Assembly (NCBI GenBank): GCA_005786775.1 | Contig: SYDD01000240.1 | Location: 1-5,408 of the forward strand | Direction: 5' to 3' | DNA: 5,408 bases | DNA from: Opitutaceae bacterium | GTDB lineage: Bacteria > Verrucomicrobiota > Verrucomicrobiia > Opitutales > Opitutaceae | Shown: piece by piece, positions 1 to 5,408 of the stretch | How the letters are laid out: each line of letters opens with the position of its first letter | Position numbering within the stretch: position 1 is the first letter of the stretch | Position numbers and translations under genes: made by a program | Notes under the pieces: model-generated | What the model was told of the DNA's origin: nothing | What the model saw: the letters and a program-made list of their open reading frames with translations, nothing else | Databases searched by the model: none

Positions 1-1
1 A

Positions 2-155
2 AGTCGTCCCTGCTTCGCTAAAGCTACGCAGGGCGCGGCCCTTCCGCGCCGAGGCTACGCAGGGCATCCTTCGCCGGCGCGAGCGATCATCCAGGGTGCT
101 TCGGGGGCTCTCCGCAGGAAGGCCGCGCCATCCGAAGCTCGCAGAGCGCAGGATG
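2..155. repeat. Hairpin-rich intergenic direct repeat, copy A
   Basis: This is the left copy of a roughly 154-base unit that recurs at 177-330 without any insertion or deletion; I count 9 mismatches, about 94% identity. The unit is built of small inverted repeats. CCCTGC (8-13) pairs with GCAGGG (28-33). GGCGCGG (32-38) pairs with CCGCGCC (44-50) around a 5-base loop. CCATCC (128-133) faces GGATG (151-155) around an inner GCTC/GAGC stem. The short core GCTACGCAGGGC occurs twice inside it (23-34 and 54-65). No credible reading frame runs through it. It resembles dispersed palindromic intergenic elements (REP-like). Whether it is mobile, transcribed or merely structural cannot be told from one window. 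The left end is uncertain because the window begins there. Confidence 0.85.
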
Positions 156-176
156 CTTTCTGGTCGGGGTTTCTGT

Positions 177-418
<242 letters not shown>

Positions 419-425
419 GGGCGCT

Positions 426-454
426 CGGCCGGTCCCGTTTCCGGGGCCCGGCCG
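426..454. other. Strong GC hairpin next to the tRNA-Ser 5' end
   Basis: CGGCCGG (426-432) is fully complementary to CCGGCCG (448-454). Inside it, CCCG (434-437) pairs with CGGG (442-445) around a TTTC loop, giving an 11-bp interrupted stem. It lies 7 bases from the tRNA 5' end, so it would be in the tRNA precursor leader if transcription starts beyond 454. No T-run follows it on either strand, so it does not look like an intrinsic terminator. The function is unknown, and some such pairing is expected by chance in GC-rich DNA. Confidence 0.5.
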
Positions 455-675
455 CTGGGCGAGGGGACACGCAACGGCCGCCGCGTGCGCGGGTCAACCC
501 GCAAATCCGCCGCGCAGCAGCCTTTCGCCGCGCCCCCCCGCCCGGACCACAACGGTATCTGATGCGCGACATTCGCCGTCCTTCTGGCGCGTGCTCCCCT
601 CGCCGGTTCGGACGTTAAAAGGGGAAGACGATCCGAAATGCGTCTTGCGCGGGCGCGGGCCGAACCCAAGCCTGC

Positions 676-692
676 GCGGGATTTTTTCCCGC
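676..692 (+). other. Small T-loop hairpin in the nuoB leader
   Basis: GCGGGA (676-681) pairs perfectly with TCCCGC (687-692) around a loop of five T's. It sits directly before the putative nuoB ribosome binding site (GAAGG, 694-698) and 16 bases before the start codon. It could affect initiation or mRNA stability at the head of the operon. A U-run lies in the loop and not after the stem, so a terminator is unlikely. The pairing is visible; any regulatory role is speculation. Confidence 0.4.
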
Positions 693-708
693 CGAAGGCT
701 CACACACC

Positions 709-1218
709 ATGGTCACCGCCAACACCGAACTCGGCTACAACAGCAAGGTTGAGGGGGGCGTCATCGTCTCCCGCGCGGACGCGGCCATCAACTGGATCCG
801 CACCAACTCGATGTGGCCGATGCCGATGGGCCTCGCCTGCTGCGCGATCGAACTGATGGCGGTCGGCGGTGCCCGGTTCGACATCGCCCGCTTTGGCGCG
901 GAGGTGATGCGCTTCTCGCCCCGCCAGTCCGACGTGATGATCGTCGCCGGCACGGTCACCTACAAGATGGCCCCCCAGGTCCGCCGCATCTATGACCAGA
1001 TGGCCTCGCCCAAGTGGGTCATCGCGATGGGCGCCTGCGCCAGCTCCGGCGGGATGTACCGCTCCTACGCCACCCTCCAGGGCGTGGACCGCATCGTGCC
1101 GGTCGACGTCTACGTGAGCGGCTGCCCCCCGCGGCCGGAGGCGCTGCTCGACGCCCTGATGAAACTGCAGGACAAGGTGCGCCGCGAGCCGGCGGCACGC
1201 CGCCTGCTCTCCGCCTGA
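709..1218 (+). CDS. nuoB: NADH-quinone oxidoreductase subunit B (NuoB)
   Basis: The protein (169 aa) is the complex I subunit that binds the last iron-sulfur cluster, N2, and passes electrons to quinone at the base of the peripheral arm. The four N2 cysteines are present: the tandem pair C44-C45 in GLACCAIEL, C110 in GACASSGG and C139 in SGCPPRPE. The family hallmarks MWPMPMGLACC and RFSPRQSDVMIVAGTVT are intact, and the length is normal for bacterial NuoB. The ATG at 709 is supported by GAAGG ten bases upstream and by the family N-terminus following soon after. It is the first gene of the operon here, where nuoA usually comes first. nuoC follows after 13 bases. Homologous subunits of membrane-bound hydrogenases share the fold, but the neighbours settle the identity. 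Confidence 0.98.
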   Translation: MVTANTELGYNSKVEGGVIVSRADAAINWIRTNSMWPMPMGLACCAIELMAVGGARFDIARFGAEVMRFSPRQSDVMIVAGTVTYKMAPQVRRIYDQMASPKWVIAMGACASSGGMYRSYATLQGVDRIVPVDVYVSGCPPRPEALLDALMKLQDKVRREPAARRLLSA

Positions 1219-1231
1219 GGTCCCCGTCCCG

Positions 1232-1882
1232 ATGTCCGCCGACCTCGTCTCCACCCTGCAGGCCCGCTTCCCGCGGCTGGCGCCCCGGCCCTCGGCCGAC
1301 CATCCGGCCGTGAATGTGCCCCTCGAGGACGTCGTCCCGCTGCTGCGCTGCCTCCGCGACGAGCACGGCTTCGACCTGTTGACGGACCTGACCGCGATCG
1401 ACTGGTCCCCGGGCGCCACGCCCCGCTTCACCGTCGTTTACCACCTCCTGTCGACGACCCGGGCGGGCGCCTACCTGCGGGTGGCGGCGCCTTGCGCCGG
1501 AACGGAAGAGGCGCCGGTCGCGCCGAGCGTGACGGGCCTCTGGGCGGGCGCGGACTGGCACGAGCGCGAGTGTTACGACCTGATGGGCGTGCGGTTTGAG
1601 GGCCATCCGGACCTGCGGCGGATTCTGATGTGGGACGGCTATCCCTACCACCCGCTGCGGAAGGATTTCCCTTTGGCGGGCATCGAGACCGAGCTGCCGG
1701 CGGAGGACGTGGCGGCCGAGACCGGCACGCGGGTCGTGGCCGCGCCGATGGCCGGCGGGCCGTTCGTGGCGTCCGCGGGCGAGATCAACCTGACCGAGGC
1801 CGAGCCCCGGGCCAAGGATGAGAGCTGGAGCGACCGCGCGCCGCAGCCGGGGCACACCCCGTTGCGCCAGGTGAAGGAGTAA
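1232..1882 (+). CDS. nuoC: NADH-quinone oxidoreductase subunit C (NuoC)
   Basis: The protein (216 aa) is the 30-kDa-type subunit of the hydrophilic arm. It carries no cofactor; it packs against NuoD and helps hold the connecting module together. The family signature is clear: the segment from about residue 109 (WHERECYDLMGVRFEGHP) through LRRILMWDGYPYHPLRKDF, ending near residue 147. The N-terminal half (about 1-85) fits the alpha/beta domain of the family, with FDLLTDLTAIDW as a recognisable stretch. After the signature comes a tail of about 70 residues rich in Ala, Glu and Gly, including GEINLTEAEPRAKDESW, which is longer than in minimal NuoC proteins. NuoC and NuoD are separate here, not fused as in E. 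coli. The start at 1232 has GAGG (1217-1220) overlapping the nuoB stop. nuoD begins 10 bases after the stop. Confidence 0.97.
   Translation: MSADLVSTLQARFPRLAPRPSADHPAVNVPLEDVVPLLRCLRDEHGFDLLTDLTAIDWSPGATPRFTVVYHLLSTTRAGAYLRVAAPCAGTEEAPVAPSVTGLWAGADWHERECYDLMGVRFEGHPDLRRILMWDGYPYHPLRKDFPLAGIETELPAEDVAAETGTRVVAAPMAGGPFVASAGEINLTEAEPRAKDESWSDRAPQPGHTPLRQVKE
1874..1879 (+). promoter_or_regulatory. Shine-Dalgarno site of nuoD
   Basis: AAGGAG lies at the very end of nuoC, 13 bases before the nuoD ATG at 1893. It is the best ribosome binding site in the window; nuoE, nuoF and nuoG lack a recognisable one. The spacing is somewhat long. Its place inside the last codons of nuoC suits coupled translation of C and D, which are made in equal amounts. 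Confidence 0.6.
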
Positions 1883-1892
1883 CCGCACGCCG

Positions 1893-3137
1893 ATGGCCAC
1901 CGACTACAATTTCCCCGATTCCGCCGCGCGCGCGGCCGCCGCGGCTCAGGAGGCGCCCGGCGAGTTCCAGACCGAGAAGATGTCCCTCGCGATGGGACCC
2001 TCGCATCCCTCGACCCACGGCGTGCTCCGCCTGCAGCTCGAGTTGGACGGCGAGACGGTCACGCGCGCGGATCCGGTGCTCGGTTACCTGCACCGGGGCG
2101 ACGAGAAGATCGCCGAGAATATGACCTACAACCAGTTCGTGCCGTACACGGACCGGTTGGATTACCTCGCGCCGCTGGCCAATAATATGGCCTATGCGAT
2201 TGCGGTGGAACGGCTCGCGAAGCTCGAGGTCCCGGCGCGTTGCCAGGCGATCCGCGTCCTGACCGCGGAGATGGCGCGCATCTCGGCCCACCTGATGGGC
2301 CTCGGGGCCTTCGGCCTCGACGTGGGCGCGTGGACCGTCCTGCTCTACTCGCTCGAGGAGCGGGAGAAGCTGTACAAGCTGTTCGAGGAGCTCACTGGGG
2401 CGCGCTTCACCACCAGTTACACCCGCATCGGGGGCGTCACCCGTGACGTGCCCGAGGGCTGGCTGGGCCGGGTGGGCGCGTTCTGCGACCAGTTCCTGCC
2501 CATTCTGGAGGAGATCCTGAAGCTGCTCACGCGGAACAAGATCTTCATGGACCGTACCGTCGGCGTGGGCGTCATCTCGCGGGCCGACGCGCTCTCCTAT
2601 GGCCTGACTGGCCCGAACCTGCGCGGCAGCGGCGTGGGCCTCGACCTGCGCAAGGACAAGCCCTACTCGGGCTACGAGCAGTACGAGTTCGATGTCCCGG
2701 TGGGCACGACCGGCGACTGCTATGATCGCTACCTGGTGCGCGGCGAGGAGATGCGCCAGTCGGTGCGGATCATCCGCCAGGTGCTGGCCCGGTTCCCGGA
2801 CGGCCCGTGGTACGCACCGGACGCGCGGCGGATCTTCGCCCCGCCCAAGGACAAAATCCTCACCTCGATGGAGGAGCTGATCCAGAATTTCATGATCGTG
2901 ACCGAGGGGCCGCAGATCCCGCCGGGCGAGGTCTACTTCGAGGCGGAGAACCCCAAGGGCGTGCTCGGCTTCTTCATTGTCAGCCGGGGCGGCGGCGTGC
3001 CGTACCGCCTGAAGATCCGCTCCCCGTCCTTCTGTAACCTCTCGATTTTGCCCAAGGCCTGCCAGGGCATCCTGATCTCGGACGTCGTCGCCCTGCTGGG
3101 CTCGATGGACTTCGTGATGGGGGAATGCGACCGCTGA
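1893..3137 (+). CDS. nuoD: NADH-quinone oxidoreductase subunit D (NuoD)
   Basis: The protein (414 aa) is the 49-kDa-type subunit that, with NuoB, forms the quinone-reduction site. Quinone-pocket residues are present: H42 in GPSHPSTHGVLR and Y91 in YTDRLDYLAPL, matching the His and Tyr known to contact the quinone head group in Thermus and mitochondrial enzymes. Other hallmarks are GYLHRGDEKIAE (residues 64-75), FTTSYTRIGGV near 182, the NPKGVLGFFIVS block and the canonical C-terminus DFVMGECDR. The length is normal. An Ala-rich stretch (about residues 11-19) precedes the conserved core and looks like a loose extension. The start at 1893 follows AAGGAG. The family is related to NiFe-hydrogenase large subunits, but the hydrogenase metal-binding cysteines are absent, as expected for complex I. 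Confidence 0.98.
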   Translation: MATDYNFPDSAARAAAAAQEAPGEFQTEKMSLAMGPSHPSTHGVLRLQLELDGETVTRADPVLGYLHRGDEKIAENMTYNQFVPYTDRLDYLAPLANNMAYAIAVERLAKLEVPARCQAIRVLTAEMARISAHLMGLGAFGLDVGAWTVLLYSLEEREKLYKLFEELTGARFTTSYTRIGGVTRDVPEGWLGRVGAFCDQFLPILEEILKLLTRNKIFMDRTVGVGVISRADALSYGLTGPNLRGSGVGLDLRKDKPYSGYEQYEFDVPVGTTGDCYDRYLVRGEEMRQSVRIIRQVLARFPDGPWYAPDARRIFAPPKDKILTSMEELIQNFMIVTEGPQIPPGEVYFEAENPKGVLGFFIVSRGGGVPYRLKIRSPSFCNLSILPKACQGILISDVVALLGSMDFVMGECDR

Positions 3138-3150
3138 GCCCCGGGGCCCG

Positions 3151-3174
3151 ATGACCGAATCCGCCGCGCGATGA
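3151..3174 (+). other. Seven-codon mini-ORF overlapping the nuoE start
   Basis: Between nuoD and nuoE an ATG at 3151 opens a frame of seven codons (MTESAAR). Its TGA stop (3172-3174) overlaps the nuoE ATG (3171-3173) as ATGA. Such overlaps often let ribosomes terminate and restart. nuoE has no visible Shine-Dalgarno sequence, so coupling through this mini-ORF is possible. It has no clear ribosome binding site of its own either, and a frame this short is readily explained by chance. Confidence 0.25.
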
Positions 3175-3659
3175 ACCTGAAACCGGAAACCCTCCAGCGC
3201 ATCGAGGAAGTGATTCCCCACTATCCCGTGGCCCGGAGTGCCGTGCTGCCGCTGTTGCACCTGATCCAGGAGGACGCGGGCTACATCTCCGCCGAGGCCA
3301 CCGAGTGGGTCGCGGCGCGGCTGGGCCTGCAGCCGATCAACGTGCTCGAGGTGGTCACCTTTTACCCGATGTTCCGCCAGCAGCCGATCGGCCGCCGGCA
3401 CATCAAGGTGTGCCGCACTCTTTCCTGCGCGCTGCGCGGCGGGTACCAGACCTGCGCGGCCTTCGAGGAGGAGTTCAAGGTCCACCGCGGCGAGGTGAGT
3501 GCCGACGGCGAGGTCACGATCGAGTTCGTCGAATGCCTCGCGAGCTGCGGCACCGCGCCGGTGGTGATGATCGACGATGACCTGCACGAGAACGTGGACT
3601 GCGCCCGCGCCCGGGAGCTCTCCGCCCGCATCCGCGCCGCGGCCGCGGCCCGCCGCTGA
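3171..3659 (+). CDS. nuoE: NADH-quinone oxidoreductase subunit E (NuoE)
   Basis: The protein (162 aa) is the 24-kDa-type subunit of the NADH dehydrogenase module; its thioredoxin-like domain binds the [2Fe-2S] cluster N1a beside NuoF. The four ligands are seen in the family pattern C-x4-C and C-x3-C: C81 and C86 in VCRTLSCAL, C122 and C126 in VECLASCGTAP. The helical N-terminal part (about 1-72) carries LQEDAGYIS-like and VVTFYPMF motifs characteristic of the family. The C-terminus ends in an Ala/Arg-rich run. The length is typical. The ATG at 3171 was chosen because the conserved helical domain begins right after it and no in-frame upstream start fits; it has no clear ribosome binding site. 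It follows nuoD by 33 bases and precedes nuoF by 11. Confidence 0.97.
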   Translation: MNLKPETLQRIEEVIPHYPVARSAVLPLLHLIQEDAGYISAEATEWVAARLGLQPINVLEVVTFYPMFRQQPIGRRHIKVCRTLSCALRGGYQTCAAFEEEFKVHRGEVSADGEVTIEFVECLASCGTAPVVMIDDDLHENVDCARARELSARIRAAAAARR

Positions 3660-3670
3660 ACCGCCCCGCC

Positions 3671-5020
3671 ATGCCCGCCCCCGCTGAACGCCGGATCATC
3701 TTCAAGCACATCGACGAGCCGGGCTACACGCCCGACCTCGCGTGCTACCTTCGCCACGGCGGCTACGCCACGCTGCGCAAGGCCCTCGGGATGGCGCCCG
3801 CGACCATCATCGATGAGGTCAAGAAGTCGGGCCTCCGCGGCCGCGGCGGCGCCGGCTTCGGTTGCGGACTCAAGTGGTCGCTGGTCGACCGCAAGAGCGG
3901 CAAACCGATCTATTTGGTGGTGAACGCGGACGAGTCGGAGCCCGGCACGTTCAAGGACCGCTACATCATCCACCAGGACCCGCACCAGCTGCTGGAGGGT
4001 ATTATGGTGTCGAGCTGGGCGAACAACGTCCGCCAGGCCTACATCTACATCCGCGGCGAGTTCCCGCACGGGGCGCGGATCCTGGAGAAGGCGATCGCCG
4101 AGGCGTGCGCCGCGAACCTCGTCGGCCCGAACGTTCTCGGCAGCGGCTACAGCTGCGAGATCTATGTCCACCGTGGAGCCGGCGCCTACATCTGCGGCGA
4201 GGAGACGGGCCTGATCGAATCCCTCGAGGGCAAGCGCCCCTACCCGCGGATCAAGCCGCCCTACTTCCCCGCGGTCCTCGGGCTCTACCAGTGCCCGACC
4301 ATCGTGAACAACGTCGAGACCCTGTGCCATGTGAAGCACATCGTCGACGTGGGCGGCGAGGAGTTCGCGAAGATCGGCACGCCGGGTAACACGGGCACCC
4401 GCATCCTGTGCGTCAGCGGCCACGTGCGCCGGCCGGGTTACTTTGAGTACGAGGTGGGCCGCATCACGCTCGGCCAGCTCCTGCACGAGGTCTGCGGCGG
4501 GCCCCTGCCGGGCCGCACCTTCAAGGCGATCATCCCCGGCGGCTCGTCCGCCAAGGTGCTCCGCTGGGGCGAGACCTTCACCCTCAAGAACAAGGACGGC
4601 TCCACCCGCACGCTCGCGGTCGAAGACATCCCGATGGACTTCGACACCCTCGCGGCCTGTGGCACGATGGGCGGCTCGGGCGGGGTGATCGTGATGGACG
4701 ACTCGGTCAACATGGTCGAGGCGCTCGCCAACATCAACGCGTTCTACGCCCACGAGAGCTGCGGCCAGTGCACGCCCTGCCGCGAGGGCTCCCTGTGGAT
4801 GAAGAAGATCACCACGCGAATGGTTCACGGCCAGGCCCGCACGGAGGACGGCGCCCTGCTGCAGGGCGTGGCGGATCAGATCGCTGGGCGCACCATCTGC
4901 GCGTTCGGCGAGGCCTGCTCGTGGCCGACCCAGAGCTTCCTCGCCAAGTTCGGCGACGAGTTCCGCGCCTATCCCGCGGCGAAGGCCGCGCCGCGGCCGG
5001 AGTCCGTGCCCCTCGCCTGA
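3671..5020 (+). CDS. nuoF: NADH-quinone oxidoreductase subunit F (NuoF)
   Basis: The protein (449 aa) is the 51-kDa-type subunit that binds NADH, FMN and the [4Fe-4S] cluster N3, where electrons enter complex I. The FMN/NADH loop is GLRGRGGAGFGCGLKW (residues 54-69); the usual PT after GAGF is GC here. Next come VVNADESEPGTFKDR (83-97) and GAYICGEETGLIESLEG (171-187), the latter part of the nucleotide site. The cluster ligands are C364, C367 and C370 in ESCGQCTPCREG, with C410 in CAFGEACSWP. Between GGSSAKVL (290-297) and PMDFDTLAACG (321-331) there are about 16 residues more than in common NuoF sequences (RWGETFTLKNKDG region). The length is slightly above the family norm, consistent with this insertion. 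No ribosome binding site is visible before the ATG, 11 bases after nuoE. NAD-reducing hydrogenase and formate dehydrogenase relatives exist, but the operon fixes the role. Confidence 0.98.
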   Translation: MPAPAERRIIFKHIDEPGYTPDLACYLRHGGYATLRKALGMAPATIIDEVKKSGLRGRGGAGFGCGLKWSLVDRKSGKPIYLVVNADESEPGTFKDRYIIHQDPHQLLEGIMVSSWANNVRQAYIYIRGEFPHGARILEKAIAEACAANLVGPNVLGSGYSCEIYVHRGAGAYICGEETGLIESLEGKRPYPRIKPPYFPAVLGLYQCPTIVNNVETLCHVKHIVDVGGEEFAKIGTPGNTGTRILCVSGHVRRPGYFEYEVGRITLGQLLHEVCGGPLPGRTFKAIIPGGSSAKVLRWGETFTLKNKDGSTRTLAVEDIPMDFDTLAACGTMGGSGGVIVMDDSVNMVEALANINAFYAHESCGQCTPCREGSLWMKKITTRMVHGQARTEDGALLQGVADQIAGRTICAFGEACSWPTQSFLAKFGDEFRAYPAAKAAPRPESVPLA

Positions 5021-5036
5021 AGCCCGCCCTTCCCGC

Positions 5037-5408
5037 ATGAGCGCCGCCCCCCCGACCGACCTCGTCCCCGTCAATATCGACGGCCAGGAGCTCGCCGTGC
5101 CCAAGGGCACGAACGTGATCGAGGCCGCGCGGCGGGTCGGCGTCGACGTGCCCTTCTACTGCTACCACCCGAAGCTCTCGGTAGTGGGCAACTGCCGGAT
5201 GTGCCTCGTCGAGCTCGGCCAGCCCGCGGTCGACCCGGCCACCAAGACGCCCGTAATGGACCCCGTCACCGGCCGCCAGCGCATCAACTGGATCCCGCGC
5301 CCCCAAATCGGCTGCGCGACCACGGTGACGCCCGGAATGCATGTCCGCACCCAGACGCCGCAGATCAAGGCCTGCCGCGAGGGCGTGATGGAGTTCCTGC
5401 TCATCAAC
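5037..5408 (+). CDS. nuoG: NADH-quinone oxidoreductase subunit G (NuoG), N-terminal part, cut by the window edge
   Basis: Only the first 124 codons are inside the window. NuoG is the large iron-sulfur subunit that carries electrons from NuoF towards the connecting module. The visible part is the N-terminal ferredoxin-like domain with its [2Fe-2S] ligands: C42 (FYCYHP), C53 and C56 (GNCRMCLVEL) and C93 (QIGCATTVTPG). CREGVMEFLLIN at the edge immediately precedes the stretch where the family has its His/Cys-ligated 4Fe-4S cluster, so truncation is due to the window and not to mutation. C56 and C93 are 36 residues apart, against about a dozen in common NuoG sequences; the extra loop includes PATKTPVMDPVTGRQ. 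The ATG lies 16 bases after nuoF with no obvious ribosome binding site. The catalytic-domain remainder and any molybdopterin-type fold cannot be judged here. Confidence 0.96.
   Translation, partial: MSAAPPTDLVPVNIDGQELAVPKGTNVIEAARRVGVDVPFYCYHPKLSVVGNCRMCLVELGQPAVDPATKTPVMDPVTGRQRINWIPRPQIGCATTVTPGMHVRTQTPQIKACREGVMEFLLIN

Larger units (their letters stand above)
419..708. other. Non-coding gap between tRNA-Ser and nuoB
   Basis: This 290-base stretch separates two divergent transcription units. I see no frame here with protein-like composition, and in particular no short hydrophobic frame that could be nuoA or a remnant of it. It must contain the promoter of the tRNA on the - strand and probably that of the nuo operon on the + strand. 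I could not find a convincing pair of -35/-10 boxes for either; TTAAAA at 615-620 and TTGCGC near 645 are the only weak candidates. Two inverted repeats, at 426-454 and 676-692, are listed separately. Confidence 0.7.

Noticed and set aside
615..674. Promoter boxes for nuoB (TTAAAA near 615, TTGCGC near 645)
   Set aside because: No partner box at proper spacing matches well; too weak to list as a promoter.
676..692. Intrinsic terminator or attenuator before nuoB
   Set aside because: The T-run is in the loop and not after the stem, and no gene ends upstream on the + strand.
1785..3587. 600-codon open frame on the - strand opposite nuoC, nuoD and nuoE
   Set aside because: It is a GC-rich shadow of genes whose + strand products have full family motifs; its translation is rich in Arg, His, Ala and Asp repeats without recognisable domains.
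3362..5110. 582-codon open frame on the - strand opposite nuoE, nuoF and the start of nuoG
   Set aside because: It is the same type of antisense artefact; the + strand encodes clear NuoE/NuoF/NuoG proteins over the whole stretch.

Overview
This is a GC-rich bacterial window dominated by the front half of a respiratory complex I (NADH:quinone oxidoreductase) operon on the + strand: nuoB, nuoC, nuoD, nuoE, nuoF and the first 124 codons of nuoG, which runs off the right edge. Each protein carries the cofactor ligands or signature expected of an active subunit. The genes are separated by only 10 to 33 bases, so they look like one transcription unit. Together they give the NADH-oxidising module (NuoE, NuoF, NuoG) and most of the quinone-reducing connecting module (NuoB, NuoC, NuoD). 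The membrane subunits are not in the window, and nuoA, normally just upstream of nuoB, is absent.

Left of the operon, a serine tRNA (anticodon GGA, with an encoded CCA end) lies on the - strand at 329-418. Left of that (1-330) are two direct copies of a roughly 154-base unit made of small hairpins, 94% identical by my count and spaced 175 bases apart. The right copy abuts the tRNA 3' end and shares its CCA, so a transcript reading out of the tRNA would run straight into the repeat. The gap 419-708 holds no convincing gene. It contains a strong hairpin close to the 5' side of the tRNA, a small T-loop hairpin just before the nuoB ribosome binding site, and presumably the divergent promoters for the tRNA and the nuo operon, although I could not identify convincing -10/-35 boxes.

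The organism cannot be fixed from this sequence. High GC, a nuoB-first operon, sequence insertions in NuoF and NuoG, and hairpin-rich intergenic repeats with CTACGCAGGGC-like cores would fit Verrucomicrobiota (Opitutales-like), but this is inference from memory of such genomes and not a demonstrated match. The coding part is ordinary core metabolism. The parts worth a second look are the repeat pair fused to the tRNA end, the missing nuoA, and a few lineage-type insertions in the subunits. I see no sign of a new defence or mobile system.
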